Assembly (NCBI GenBank): GCA_947044365.1
Contig: OX345646.1
Coordinates: forward strand, 3,728,827 to 3,792,826
Source of the DNA: Petrosia ficiformis
Lineage: Eukaryota > Porifera > Demospongiae > Haplosclerida > Petrosiidae
Reading direction: 5' to 3'
DNA: 64,000 bases
Part shown: piece after piece, positions 14,701 to 22,948 of the stretch
Layout: the number at the start of each line of letters is the position of its first letter
Position numbering within the stretch: position 1 is the first letter of the stretch
Notes under the pieces: generated by a model
What the model saw: the letters and a program-made list of their open reading frames with translations, nothing else
What the model was told of the DNA's origin: nothing
Database searches by the model: none
Translations under genes and position numbers: made by a program

Positions 14701-15904
14701 GATATATTATACCAGGTATATTGGATAGTAGTGTCTTATCCCCACCTCATAATAATCATTTGAATATAATTATATTCATTACTATAACTTAATAAACAAA
14801 TTAGTTTCATCGTCCTAATAATGATATTCATTGAGGAAATCCACCCAAAGGATGAGAAACTAGTAGTCTGTTGCCATAGCCACCAAATTATGTAACTAAT
14901 ACATGTATATATCTTGAATACTAGGGATAGTAGTATCAATATTTTATATTAGACTATGTATTAGACTCCATCTGGGATCAGGAATGATATACTCCTCTGC
15001 TGTTTATATACACTCTTTATCATCTGGGGACTAAACCTAAAATCTTAATGAGAGCACGTTAACTTTCTGGTTTATTAGATAATAGCGTTGGAAAAAATTA
15101 AGGGATTACTAATCATACACATACATTAACCCTTAGAGCACTGATGTCACATATATGTGACATTTCACCCGTACGTGGTTCGCCGTCTGTTTGTGGCTAC
15201 ACGAAAGTTGACGAAACTGTCCAAATGCTTGTAATTGGCGTCAAGCACAAGCTGATGAACATGGCTAAAAAAAGTTGATGTTTTTTCGGCTGGCCTTTGG
15301 CGTAAATAATGACTACGGGGGGAATTTTAAAGGGGGGTGTCCCCCCGTTAATGCGCTGCTGACGAATTTAGCATTTTTTGACCCCGCCCACGCCCTCCGG
15401 TGGGTAGCTGAGGCATTTTCCTTGCTGTGAAACCTGAAATCGTGGGTGTAGCTGGTGCCAACATGCAGTGGGGTCATTTTGTTAGCCCCAGTTCCAGTCA
15501 AAAAGGGGAGAGCACTGCATTTGACTTGATCCTACGATGCGCTTGGTGACTTTCGAGTCCCGGTAAGCAAGTTGGTGGAAGTAGTACTCCATGTCGAAAA
15601 AGGAGCCAAGTTTGGGGTAGAGAAAGTGAACGGTGGCCACATTATATGCAATAGAGTCGCAAGTGTTGGAAATGGGAAGAATTTTGAAAAACAGGCTCAG
15701 TGCTCTAAGGGTTAATAATCATTAACATGTTCAACATATGATGTAAGGCAACGACTATTTACATGAAGAAGTATTGTAAACATCTATCAGAATCAAATGC
15801 ATTTAATATGTTGGGTCACAATTCCTTCATACTAATCATATCATATCTAGTCTATTGGTACTGACCATTAACGTAGAGGAGGAAAAGTCATGAGACAAGC
15901 ACAT
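3848..15904 (-). CDS. Ankyrin-Roc/COR-like GTPase-CARD gene, copy 1 (whole model, 14 exons)
   Basis: I assembled this gene from exons whose splice sites and phases agree. Order 5' to 3': 15866-15904, 14269-14340, 13611-13703, 11128-11226, 10034-10132, 9828-9929, 9006-9069, 6002-7683, 5438-5888, 5268-5318, 4898-4969, 4669-4749, 4239-4609, possibly 3848-3922. Exons 1 to 13 sum to 3276 nt, exactly 1092 codons. Domains in order: a short N-terminus, five ankyrin repeats, a P-loop GTPase with GxxxxGKT and DxGGQ motifs, a COR-like region, a Ser/Thr/His-rich linker, and a CARD-like helical fold. Ankyrin plus Roc-COR plus a death fold recalls DAPK and Roco proteins, which are cytosolic signalling scaffolds; a sensor or cell-death role here is inferred. 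A near-identical paralogue lies at 44800-59882. The first exon and the 3' end are the weakest parts. No promoter or poly(A) signal was assigned. Confidence 0.8.
4239..4609 (-). CDS. Copy 1 exon 13, CARD-like death-fold domain
   Basis: A 371-nt exon encoding about 123 residues. After a Thr/Ser-rich start, SPHIILKKHTSELLGIISNP opens an amphipathic helical bundle continuing through LAVDMWSADLVPDSVKENVL and a final DILVKFCEVLKIQRNAGLT. Hydrophobic spacing and length fit the CARD/death-fold superfamily, which makes homotypic contacts in apoptosis and innate immune signalling; CARD versus Death cannot be settled by eye. The exon is one base shorter than in copy 2 (two instead of three T at 4249-4250, plus strand), which shifts frame at its very end. 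If the intron is retained, the protein ends within about 20 residues. Confidence 0.75.
4669..4749 (-). CDS. Copy 1 exon 12, Ser/Thr/His-rich linker exon
   Basis: An 81-nt phase-1 exon: GVHDRLQRDRGTNSSHLTSS, then HTTPHTTG. A low-complexity linker before the CARD-like domain. It is conserved in length and phase in copy 2 (45625-45705). Confidence 0.65.
4898..4969 (-). CDS. Copy 1 exon 11, linker exon
   Basis: A 72-nt phase-1 exon: GVPQPHISTLCTVSQDEIDD, then TVLTG. Acceptor ATACAG, donor GTATAA. Its copy 2 equivalent (45820-45891) keeps frame and length. Confidence 0.65.
5268..5318 (-). CDS. Copy 1 exon 10, short linker exon
   Basis: A 51-nt phase-1 to phase-1 exon encoding DKSTLRAVGTVNDKTLAG across its junctions. 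Acceptor CCTTAG, donor GTATCT. No counterpart is visible in copy 2, so it may be optional or lost there. Confidence 0.55.
5438..5888 (-). CDS. Copy 1 exon 9, C-terminal COR-like region
   Basis: A 451-nt exon starting in phase 0. With the end of exon 8 it reads VIPQ-GVFAALVVALM, a pattern typical of the end of the COR winged helix, then a beta-rich stretch with LEIYYTGLPGARCR and VTPTLRCQNEH. Donor GTAAGT. It has the same length as the copy 2 exon (46417-46867), yet the protein is strongly diverged, far more than neighbouring exons. Confidence 0.8.
6002..7683 (-). CDS. Copy 1 exon 8, Roc-like GTPase and COR-like region
   Basis: A large 1682-nt exon, about 560 codons, running from acceptor TTCCAG to donor GTATTT just after VIPQ. 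Counting from the internal Met at 7660, the Walker A/G1 loop GPPATGKTSF is at residues 17-26, the G3 motif DSGGQPQF at 191-198, and a G4-like VVVGTYHD at 277-284, where Roco proteins usually have THxD. A polar insertion of roughly 130 residues separates G1 from G3, longer than in Ras-type domains. Residues from about 330 are helical and include LPHVVFTNPQYLLDMVTSLI, typical of the winged-helix/COR segment after Roc. GTP binding is predicted; hydrolysis is not established. The counterpart in copy 2 is 47187-48877. Confidence 0.85.
9006..9069 (-). CDS. Copy 1 exon 7, terminal half ankyrin repeat
   Basis: A 64-nt exon starting in phase 0 and ending in phase 1: NGRTPRQYARSPEMREVFIE, then A. It resembles a truncated last ankyrin repeat (TPRQYA in place of TPLHIA) that caps the array and switches phase into the GTPase exon. 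Donor GTCAGT. Confidence 0.8.
9828..9929 (-). CDS. Copy 1 exon 6, ankyrin repeat
   Basis: A 102-nt phase-0 exon with a 34-residue repeat: ILGRTPLHDAVVKNNAEVVH, then MLIMAGAKTSISDK. Acceptor CTATAG, donor GTAATG. Confidence 0.88.
10034..10132 (-). CDS. Copy 1 exon 5, ankyrin repeat
   Basis: A 99-nt phase-0 exon with a 33-residue repeat: DGDTPLHEAVVMNNVEVAQE, then LISAGAKINIPNK. The flanking intron sequence is itself duplicated next to exon 6 (9931-10030 resembles 10138-10215), so the exons multiplied together with their introns. Confidence 0.88.
11128..11226 (-). CDS. Copy 1 exon 4, ankyrin repeat
   Basis: A 99-nt phase-0 exon, exactly one 33-residue ankyrin repeat: TPLHIAAMCNRIQVARILID, then ANANIDSLDE. 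Acceptor ATCAG, donor GTAATG. It is conserved in copy 2 at 54420-54518 with several substitutions on the exposed helix face. Confidence 0.88.
11733..11860. repeat. Palindromic MITE in intron 3 (copy 1)
   Basis: About 125 bp with imperfect inverted ends: CATGGCTTCGAGGTGTGTAT at the left faces a reverse-complement partner TGATACACACCAAGAAGCCATG at the right. The centre contains GCCCGAGGCGAAGCCGAGGGC. It sits inside an AT-dinucleotide tract, consistent with a TA-targeting MITE. Present also at 55020-55145. Confidence 0.6.
12560..13200. repeat. Interspersed repeat family R1 (copy 1 member)
   Basis: Intronic sequence that recurs in pieces at 966-1460, 26430-26880, 55850-56340 and 57055-57120. Landmarks are GGTGTGGTGTACGACATT with GTCATGGCTGACTTTATTAT, a 13-bp inverted pair TTAGTTCCAGTTT/AAACTGGAACTAA around 12881-12930, and AAGCAATTGTAGGGATGG near the end. 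No coding capacity is evident. A non-autonomous DNA transposon is the likeliest reading. Confidence 0.5.
13611..13703 (-). CDS. Copy 1 exon 3, first ankyrin repeat
   Basis: A 93-nt phase-0 exon encoding a 31-residue degenerate ankyrin repeat. It has the AVQDGNIQKIKDLIADGADVN core (LI..GADVN signature) but lacks the TPLH helix cap, as expected for a capping first repeat. Acceptor TTTAG, donor GTGAGT. Confidence 0.8.
14269..14340 (-). CDS. Copy 1 exon 2, N-terminal linker
   Basis: This 72-nt exon has acceptor TTTAG and donor GTATGT, phase 0 to 0. It encodes 24 residues (IFDNTEIQHIG..., then LQMDWHRQREL), polar with no recognised domain. In copy 2 the equivalent exon has an in-frame TGA and has lost its acceptor AG, so this copy is the intact one. 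Confidence 0.6.
15130..15711. mobile_element. Non-autonomous piggyBac-like element in intron 1 (copy 1)
   Basis: TTAA at 15126-15129 and 15712-15715 flank a 582-bp unit with matching termini: CCCTTAGAGCACTGA at the left and its reverse complement at the right. TTAA duplications with CCCT-type ends are characteristic of the piggyBac superfamily. The interior is distinctly richer in G and C than its surroundings. On the minus strand it reads as a protein-like stretch (FLYPKLGSFFDMEYYFHQLA), which I could not assign. The same insertion is present in copy 2, so it predates the duplication. Confidence 0.75.
15866..15904 (-). CDS. Copy 1 exon 1, candidate start exon
   Basis: Reading from ATG at 15904 gives MCLSHDFSSSTLM, followed by a GTCAGT donor in phase 0, the phase the next exon needs. 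The same 39 bases are unchanged in copy 2 (59844-59882). No other initiating exon was found upstream of the phase-0 exon at 14340. There is no signal peptide. The intron after it carries a piggyBac-like element. The start remains provisional. Confidence 0.4.
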
Positions 15905-16140
15905 ATGCTACTTGTATAAAGTATGCATATTAAAAGTGTGGAGTAATGTCACACTATATCATATCCAAGTGAAACTTCAGTACCTCTCACAAATTCATAA
16001 ATTCTCATACTGTTAACCATAATATGAGAATAATTATTATGATGATAGCAGGAATTATGCTGGTTGGCTATATATAGAACGATAAACTGTTCAGCTAGAC
16101 TCTCAGTTCCACTTTTTGTGTAAGGAGGGGAGTTCTCCAA

Positions 16141-17500
16141 ACTAATAAGTAATACTTTAATAATTATTATATTAGATAACTTACTTCACTCTTTTATCTT
16201 GAATTCGCTACACTATCTCTGCAAAGAAGTAGTAAATGAGCTACGCCCTTTCTCGATCTCCTCCAAATAAAGGGTGTGGCTCATCAAATTAGGTGTGGTT
16301 CCTTCATCATAAGCTCCACCTTAAAACATGGCAAGAGAAACGGAGTCAGATATCAGTTTATAAATCAATAATCCTCATTATATAAACAGGTTAGTCATTG
16401 ATGGTTTGTTTGAAGCTGATAGTAACTGTATTGTATCTTGTATTCAAGTAATGATATTTCCAGTTCATATTTTTAAATACCTATTTTTCATTATTCAGTT
16501 TGTATTGTAGTTGGACTAGACTACTCTCATTGTAGACAGATCAGATCTTCAAAGAGGTTCATGATAAAATTAATAATTATCAATACATTATTGTGCCATT
16601 TTGTAAAGGGAAAACTCTAGTGATAGTGTCACATAGCCAGACACATCCCACTATACCACATGTGAGGAGAAGGGTCTGGTGAAATCCTATGTCACAGTTA
16701 AGGTAGTACTAGAGAGTGGGCGGATGCGACTGCAATCAGTTTCAAAATAGAATATTATATAATATGACTCTAACCTGGTGTAATAGGAACCTTCATATCT
16801 TCTGATCTTTATGTTTGTCTGTATGGGTGAGAGTGTCGCAAAAATCTCCATTTTTGCAATCGCAATAAGTACAAAACCAAGAAAGCCACGCCCACCAATC
16901 ATGGCGTACACAAAGTACAATGTATTTTGAGAAAACAAATAGAGCCGTTTTCTGAAAATTCATTTTACTTTTATAGTTACAAGAGGCTGAAGAAAGCTGA
17001 ATTCTGTAGTTTTTCACTGAAACCATAAAATCTACCTTTCTGGGCACTATCAAACTCCGATCTTTCTCAGAGAGCAACTACAGTTAACCTGCCAGGGTTT
17101 CCCACCCACCGCCCCCTCCACCACCCGAAGGGTGTGTTTAGCCTTGTTTCTGAAAATAAACTATCAGTGAAAACATTTAGGCCCAATAATTATACCCCGA
17201 GTGGGTGTGGCTTCCAAAAGATACAGAATTGAACCAGATTGTATGCAGCAGGAAGCTGACAAGACTAGACGCTGATTGGAGTTTCATCTACCCCTCCCCC
17301 TAGTACAACCTTAACCACATGTCTATTGTATCCATGTATAACTACATGCTTGTAGGGAACAAATACATGTAGCTGTAGTGATGTTGAATTTCTGTCCCAT
17401 GCATGCGTAAGTGTAAATTTACTCCCAAATTACACCATATTACTGAAGAGTCCAAAATTGTATATTATAGATAACACGTTTTTTGGTAGGTTTACATAAA
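16141..17500. other. Non-coding flank upstream of copy 1 gene
   Basis: Conserved with 60060-61430. Holds GC-richer islands such as CCACCCACCGCCCCCTCCAC near 17101, but no exon or RNA gene I can support. It may include the promoter region of the minus-strand gene if exon 1 is correct. Confidence 0.4.
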
Positions 17501-17830
17501 AGATGCAGGGATGTCAATACTTAATAAGTATATGAACAAGGGTCATGGAGGACAGGATGTTAATGTACATGTACATTTATATGTACATGTATGTTGGACC
17601 CAAAACTAAACAAAACACTTCTATACAACCCTACATAAGTATCTTTCATCTTTTGTTTTATAATGGTATAGGTATATATACCTGTGTACATAAAGGGAGT
17701 GGTTTTATTTGTTTTGGGTCCTACGTGTACATGTGTATGTTACCTCCAGTACATCACAACCCTTGTTCACATCCTTTTTGGGTTTTCATGTCCCTACATC
17801 TTTTTTCAAAATGTATTATTCTACAACTAC
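17490..17830. repeat. Inverted-repeat element
   Basis: The left arm (AGATGCAGGGATGTCAATAC ... GGACCCAAAACTAAAC) is mirrored by the right arm (TTGTTTTGGGTCC ... TCATGTCCCTACATC). A diverged relative of the right arm lies near 23455-23545. Copy 2 carries it at about 61425-61760. Superfamily not assigned. Confidence 0.5.
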
Positions 17831-17879
17831 ATGTAGTACATGTATGTTCAGGTACATGTATAATGTTAGTAACATGACA

Positions 17880-18262
17880 GTAGGCCTGAGCCTATTATTC
17901 CCAAAACATTGCCTAATATTCTATTCTGAATTTCCCAAAATAGTATCCTATTATTCTTAATGAATTCACTGATTATTATTTAAAATTTCCAAAACTCACA
18001 TACATGTACATGTACATTGCAAGTGGTGGATTAAGTTGCACTCTTTGCTTCCTAGAGATTTCTAAAGGTTTATGGCATCTAAATCGACTCAATGGTTATC
18101 TATCTCAGAAGAACTGTAACAGCAAGATGAAGAAAAGCTGCTGTCACGGTCGGCCATTTTTCCATCATGTGCCACTATATGCCACGTGGCAATTATTTTA
18201 ACCCTTATTCTGGGAAGCTCCTATTATTCTTTTAATTATTCCGGAATAATAGGCGCAGGCCT
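17880..18262. mobile_element. Non-autonomous hAT-like element with 8-bp target duplication
   Basis: ACATGACA at 17872-17879 is repeated exactly at 18263-18270. Inside, AGGCCTGAGCCTATTATTCC at the left mirrors GGAATAATAGGCGCAGGCCT at the right. An 8-bp duplication with short terminal inverted repeats is the hAT signature. About 383 bp with no coding capacity. Also in copy 2 at about 61806-62218. Confidence 0.75.
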
Positions 18263-18353
18263 ACATGACACTTGGTAAACCACACCCACTAATTATACCT
18301 ATTTCTATCAAACATACAACTTTAACTACACACCTTAATTCTCATTTATAGAA

Positions 18354-18428
18354 ACAAGTAATGAAAAAGATGGAGGTTCTTTTCCAAACCAGACTCCAAA
18401 AAATGAAGAAATTTATTACTATAGAAAT
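18354..18428 (+). CDS. Candidate phase-1 exon a of an unknown plus-strand gene
   Basis: Acceptor TTATAG, then a phase-1 reading TSNEKDGGSFPNQTPKNEEI, then YYYRN, and donor GTAGGT. It is polar and Tyr-rich, like a cytoplasmic tail. It could join exon b (19661) and exon c (21884) in the same phase. In copy 2 and in the 26 kb relative a homopolymer difference of one A breaks this frame. No upstream ectodomain or transmembrane exon was found, so this is only a candidate. Confidence 0.25.
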
Positions 18429-19062
18429 GGTAGGTTTGATAATGTCATGTACATGTATGTTAATACAGGTATACATGTGCATTGTGTGTACATGTATACA
18501 TGTAATTGTGTTGTTTAGTTAACCCTTTACACTCCATAATTAAACTGGACATTTTCTTTACATTCCCAAATTAATTTTCAAGGAATATGTGTGGGCTACT
18601 GTAACTACATGCACCTCTATAACTCTCAAGTTTTATTCAACTAGAATTTCTAACTTACTTTGCTGGAAAGAAGAAAGCTATAGATGGAAAATTAATGCTT
18701 AACTATCAGCAGGAAGATAGCAAGATGAGTGCTTGAAAGTTTAGTAGTCCAAAGAGCAATATCCACACCTTTACTTGCTTGTATAACTTCCACATTTTAC
18801 ACAACACAGCCTTCTAACAGACGTTTTTAAACAGAGCACCTTTTAACAAAGTCATAGATACTAAATACATGGTTTGTTAGTTGGAGGAAAGCAGCTAGAC
18901 GAGTGTTTGAAAGTGCAGTGGTCAATGCCAACACCAGCAGTTGGTGTCTTTGTCAATTTTATCACTTATTACTTTGGATTGGTTACTTGTATAGCTTCGA
19001 TTTAAAGCACATTTAGTGCACTGTCTTTAGTAAAAATTTGGTTTAAAAATGTATCAAAGGAC

Positions 19063-19244
19063 TGGTATTGTCACTGGAAATCAAACTCCAGAGTCCAGGC
19101 TAAAGACTTCAGTCACCAGTACTCACACCACTGAGGTTTAAGAGGATTGTGAAGTGCTGATGATTGTGTGGTTGTCATAGCTCAGTGGTGTGAGCACTGG
19201 TGGCTGACATCAGTGGCTCTGGGTTGGATTACTAGTGACAACCA
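19063..19244. repeat. Inverted pair of tRNA-like sequences
   Basis: The plus-strand half (19170-19244) folds as a tRNA: acceptor GTTGTCA pairs with TGACAAC, TA spacer, D stem GCTC/GAGC, anticodon stem CTGGT/ATCAG around a 7-base loop, and a T arm. The internal promoter-like TAGCTCAGTGG is intact. The loop would give anticodon CTG but has G instead of the invariant U33, so a functional tRNA is unlikely. Immediately upstream (19063-19137) lies a diverged copy in the opposite orientation, giving a large palindrome. Further copies are at 27190-27386 and 63010-63197. Confidence 0.6.
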
Positions 19245-19660
19245 GCATTTTTCACTTTCCTCTTTCAACCTTCATAATTACAATGTAGCATTTATAATAT
19301 ACATGTAACTCTATATGATTATGAATGTACATGTACATGTACATGCATGTGTATGTACATGGGTGTATGTACTAGGGCTGAGAGTAAGGCTCAACTTCCT
19401 TTTAACCCACTATATGATTAACAACCATACAATTGTACCAATATGTGTATGAGCAAACACTAAAGTGGCTGTGACAGCAGCCTTAATTCATCCTTAAACC
19501 TTTTCATAAGCCAAAGAGAGTTATACATGTTTCCACATGGAGTAAAGAACTACATACAAAGTTGGACAGAGCCTTAAGCTCCTGAAATATCAACTTTGTT
19601 TACATCTGAATTCTTCTAAGAGAATCTAACAATATTTTATTGTATTATTATACATTCACA

Positions 19661-19706
19661 GAAACGTGTGATGAACACAATAAGGAACCTTTATTGAACA
19701 GAGGTC
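19661..19706 (+). CDS. Candidate phase-1 exon b
   Basis: Acceptor TTCACAG, phase-1 reading ETCDEHNKEPLLNR, donor GTCAGT. In copy 2 (from 63615) a 9-nt insertion keeps the frame. The exon lies in one arm of an inverted repeat, and the opposite arm (20885-20950) carries its reverse complement, so it may be only a piece of repeat. Confidence 0.22.
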
Positions 19707-19796
19707 AGTGGCACTTTATGTAACTACATACATGTACATTCACAGAGGGTGGGGTTTAAGTTTCGTATTTGTAGTATGATTGTACATGTAGTATGG

Positions 19797-20491
19797 ACTA
19801 GAGCTGTGTACTGGCACCAATATTTCGATATTTTACCCGATAGCGAAAAATTAAAGCAATAACTGTGTTTGATAGGGAGAATATTGATTATTGATAGCAT
19901 ACAACACCCACACCACGTTTCTTGTGCGCGTGCACAAATTGATAGCAGTTGGGATTGTCTTGATCAGTGGAATCACCAAGTACTAGTGCCAGCTCGACTT
20001 TGAGTAACAAAACATCTATGCCCATTTGTAAAACATCTAAAGCATGGTAGTACTTTAGTACAAAAGATGATCCTAAGTCCCAAAAAGCCATGTGTTCTTT
20101 GTGTGAAAAAGAACTCGTGCGCTTGGGTGGAACTACTTACCTTATGGCCTGTGAGTATCTGTGTAACAGCCACATCAGTGCCATCAGAGCAGTTGTTTAG
20201 TACTGCTTGAAACATTGTTAATAACAAATGAGGTGCCTTATTCCCTGAAAATGTTGAGAAATTGTCATTTCTTCGTAATAACATACTAAAGCTTAATTTT
20301 GAATATGAACGTACATGTATGAGTGATGATAATTGAACTTTTATTTTTATATTAAAATTAATAAGTCTTCTCTATGTTAAAATTTATTTTTTTTGGTGTT
20401 ATCATAAACTCTTGTGGGTGTGGCAAAACCGGTATATCGGTAATATCAACTATGGCAATAACCAATAAAAATCATGCAAGGTGCACAGCTT
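19797..20491. mobile_element. hAT-like element nested in block X (copy 1)
   Basis: TAGTATGG at 19789-19796 and TAGTATGT at 20492-20499 form a near-perfect 8-bp target duplication. Termini CTAGAGCTGTGTAC and (reverse complement) CTAAAGCTGTGCAC are inverted repeats. X2 lacks it, so it inserted after X duplicated. Copy 2 of the large segment has its left end at 63769. Confidence 0.6.
20141..20284 (-). CDS. Exon-like fragment inside the hAT-like element
   Basis: An open stretch starting RRNDNFSTFSGNKAPHLLLT and ending ILTGHK at a canonical GTAAGT donor. I do not recognise the family. Its place inside a hAT-like element suggests a transposase or captured-gene fragment. A second open stretch follows at 19888-20091. 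Confidence 0.3.
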
Positions 20492-20655
20492 TAGTATGTA
20501 CTGTAACATATATCACTCTTAACATTGCATTAAAATGGTAAACTTTTAATTAACATTTTAATTGTTATTAATTAATCCTGGAATATGGTATAGTTAACAA
20601 GCCAAACAGCCAAGCAAACAGCAAACCCCACCCTCTGTGAATGTACATGTATGTA

Positions 20656-20867
20656 CAGTATATGTTAATAAAATGTCACCATACAGTAACAGTAATTACC
20701 TTAGTTCTACTGTCAGTATAGTATAGTAATTACTGTCTCACTACTGTGGTGTTCAATTGACAAGTATACCAATTACTGTCAAAACTACTGTTGAACTACT
20801 GTAGTGTGGAAATGAAACTACTGAGTAATTACTGTATTGTATGGTGACTTTTTATTGACATATACTG
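20656..20867. mobile_element. Tc1/mariner-type MITE
   Basis: A 212-bp element between TA dinucleotides, with long inverted ends: CAGTATATGTTAATAAAATG at the left mirrors the right end (read inward CAGTATATGTCAATAAAAAG), continuing through GTCACCATAC. No coding capacity. TA duplication and CAGT termini are typical of Tc1/mariner. Confidence 0.75.
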
Positions 20868-21224
20868 TAGTTCCATATATTGCCACTGACCTCTGTTTAA
20901 TAAAGGTTCCTTATTGTGTTTTATGTATTCATCACACGTTTCTGTGAATGTATAATAACACAATAAAATATTGTTATAACAAAACGTTTTGGCCAAAGAC
21001 ATTTATCAGCTTATTCTAAATCCTTTGGGATTAAGCTTCTTGATATGCATATACGTAGTTATATGTAAATGTATATTCATGACTTTCATTTATGTACATG
21101 TGTATGTACAGATTGGTATTCATTATGTACATGTATGTATATGTATAATATTACTAAGATTATGAAAATGTGACTTATCATTAAATAACTAGTTTTGGAG
21201 ATAGGAGGGCTGAATTCACAGGCA

Positions 21225-21295
21225 AGGCAAAAGTCAAACCCACGATCCTGGCTTGCTAGGCCATTGTTCTACTAACTAAGCCATGGGGACTCAGG
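21225..21295 (-). repeat. tRNA-Ala-like sequence, probably SINE-derived
   Basis: On the minus strand TGGCTTAGTTAGTAGAACA matches box A, ATGGC-CTAGCAA-GCCAG forms an anticodon arm with AGC preceded by U33, and GTGGGTTTGAC resembles box B. The T stem and acceptor do not close. A sister lies at 28520-28587. Confidence 0.45.
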
Positions 21296-21883
21296 AGACA
21301 GACTAAGCCATGGTGATCCATAATGGAGGTATCTTTTCTCCATTGCGGGAGAGGGAGTGGTAGATGTTGACACAGGTCTTATAACACTACAAATAATCTT
21401 TCAACCTATAGGAGCACTCCCACCTGAGAATTCAGCATCTTTTCTCCAAATCTATTTTACTTTGTTTCTTGTCTATAGGGTGTTGTCACAATTCATTTCC
21501 ACCATTATTAGTTTTGAAGATGTAATACAAAATGATTATATGATATATGATATTGTTGATTTATCATTTTATATGTCATTTCATATAATGATATATAAAC
21601 TTTATCCTGAAATTATTTAAAGGACTATTCTCTCTTCAGTTTATCTGTTAGGAATAATTAAATATGAAATGATTAGTATATTAATAATAGATTACTGTTT
21701 TAATAATTCTTATAATGTAATATCAAACATAACATGATAATAGAAGATTGATTCTATGAAACTACAACAAATGAAATAGTTCATTAATATAATTAATATA
21801 ATATTATAAATCATTATTTTAAATACATCAAATTTCTAGTGTTTATATTCCTATTATTATTTATAATGTTCCTTTCTTCATAG

Positions 21884-21912
21884 ATTCTCACAGAAGAGTT
21901 ATAGTTTGATGT
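21884..21912 (+). CDS. Candidate terminal exon c
   Basis: Acceptor CTTCATAG followed in phase 1 by DSHRRVIV and a stop. The relative at 29177 reads the same protein with a silent CAC to CAT change. The ending V-I-V would suit a class II PDZ-binding tail. Very short, so weak support. Confidence 0.22.
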
Positions 21913-22284
21913 ATCAAGCTATTAGAGTCTTTAATGAAATCTACTACTGATAATGTTAATTACAAAACACATCACAATTATCAGGTATCATTATCATCAT
22001 GTATTTATGACTCACATTTGCTTCCCCACATTTGAACTACATTGTGTATATTTAAATATTTGTTTGTGTCACATATGAGTTGTATATATACATATAGTTG
22101 CTAAGGAAGTTTCATCATTCTGGGGAGGGAGGGGTGTTTGCTAAATTTATTGTCATATATCATATCTGAACATACATGTACATGTATATCCAGGCTACAT
22201 TATGTTCTGTAGATCTTCTTAGGGATTTTTATCTTCTTTTTCTTGAAGTTAGAAGCCATCATCATTTCTGTTTGCAAAATCATT

Positions 22285-22745
22285 ATTTTTTAACCCTTTA
22301 TAACCCACTGATGTCTTCAGACATCCAGATGAATTAACTTTTAATTCCCATTGTTGTCTACTGATGTCTAAGTATCAATGGTTGTGTTTTGAAGCCCTTT
22401 GCGATATTGTCAACCAAATTTGGAGTGTACTAAATGTGCTTTATGTTGTGCAAATGTCGAAGCTATACAAATAACCAATTATAAGTGATTAAATTGACAA
22501 AGATGCTAAGTGCGGGTGTTGACACTGACCACTGCACTTTCAAACACTCGCCTTGCTGCTTTCCTCCAACTAACGAAGCATGATTTTGGTATCTTGACTC
22601 TGTTAGAAGGGGCTCTGTCTAACTAAGTTTGTTGGAGAGTTATAGAGTTGAAAATAGTTACATGTAGTTATTATACTTGAAATTAATTTGGGAATGTGAA
22701 GAAAAACGTCCAGTTATGGAGGTTAAAAGAATTAGATGTTAAACG
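22285..22745. repeat. Inverted partial copy of block X sequence
   Basis: Reverse complement of about 18535-19010, for example GGGAATGTGAAGAAAAACGTCCAG against CTGGACATTTTCTTTACATTCCC. One edge begins TTAACCCTTTATAACCCACT, a TTAA-CCCT pattern reminiscent of piggyBac-type ends. No coding region is seen. Confidence 0.5.
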
Positions 22746-22924
22746 CTCCGCCCCCACATATTTTTAGGAAAAACAGAAATGCACAATTTAATTATAGGTT
22801 AATTATTAATGCGAACGATCAGCATCATTTTTCAAAACGATTGCAACTGTAATTTCCATCGAATGGAGCCGTAAAACGATTGTAGAACAATTACGAAACG
22901 TTAACTTTTTTATGTCCTCAACTG
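22746..22924. mobile_element. Solitary Tc1/mariner end
   Basis: Ends at 22924 beside TA with (reverse complement) CAGTTGAGGACATAAAAAAG followed by TTAACGTTTCG. This closely resembles the ends at 33288 and 39576. The opposite end is not found, so it is a truncated relative of those two-gene elements. Confidence 0.55.
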
Positions 22925-22948
22925 TACATGTATATATATATATATTTA

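Larger units (their letters stand above)
1501..20290. repeat. Large segmental duplication, copy 1
   Basis: From TTCTTGTGTCACTTGCG at 1501 the sequence is matched, in the same orientation and order, by 43008 to the window end, with indels. Exons, introns and inserted transposons (piggyBac-like, MITE, hAT-type, tRNA-like pair) are shared, so the duplication is younger than those insertions. Copy 1 has extra DNA at about 1940-2560. The offset is about 41 to 44 kb, drifting with indels. Tandem paralogues and mis-joined haplotypes are both possible. Confidence 0.9.
18360..22200. repeat. Repeat block X, copy 1
   Basis: Shares order and sequence with 25985-29490: GGTTCTTTTCCAAACCAGAC at the start, the tRNA-like pair, the tRNA-Ala-like piece, and a closely matching stretch 21170-22200 versus 28470-29480. 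Two elements (19797-20491 and 20656-20867) are present here but not in X2. Its middle segment is inverted relative to X2. A reading frame of about 85 residues at 21357-21620 is conserved in X2 but has no splice or family support. Confidence 0.75.

Noticed and set aside
16687..17077. Overlapping minus-strand frames conserved in copy 2
   Set aside because: Conservation reflects recent duplication only; two frames overlap and neither resembles a known family.
19170..19244. Functional tRNA-Gln gene
   Set aside because: U33 is missing, the T stem is mismatched in two of three copies, and it always occurs with an inverted partner, so a repeat is more likely.
21357..21620. Hydrophobic frame of about 85 residues conserved at 28602-28913
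   Set aside because: It lies in repeat block X, has no splice or start support, and its changes are not biased to silent sites as far as I can see. A receptor membrane segment was considered but not supported.
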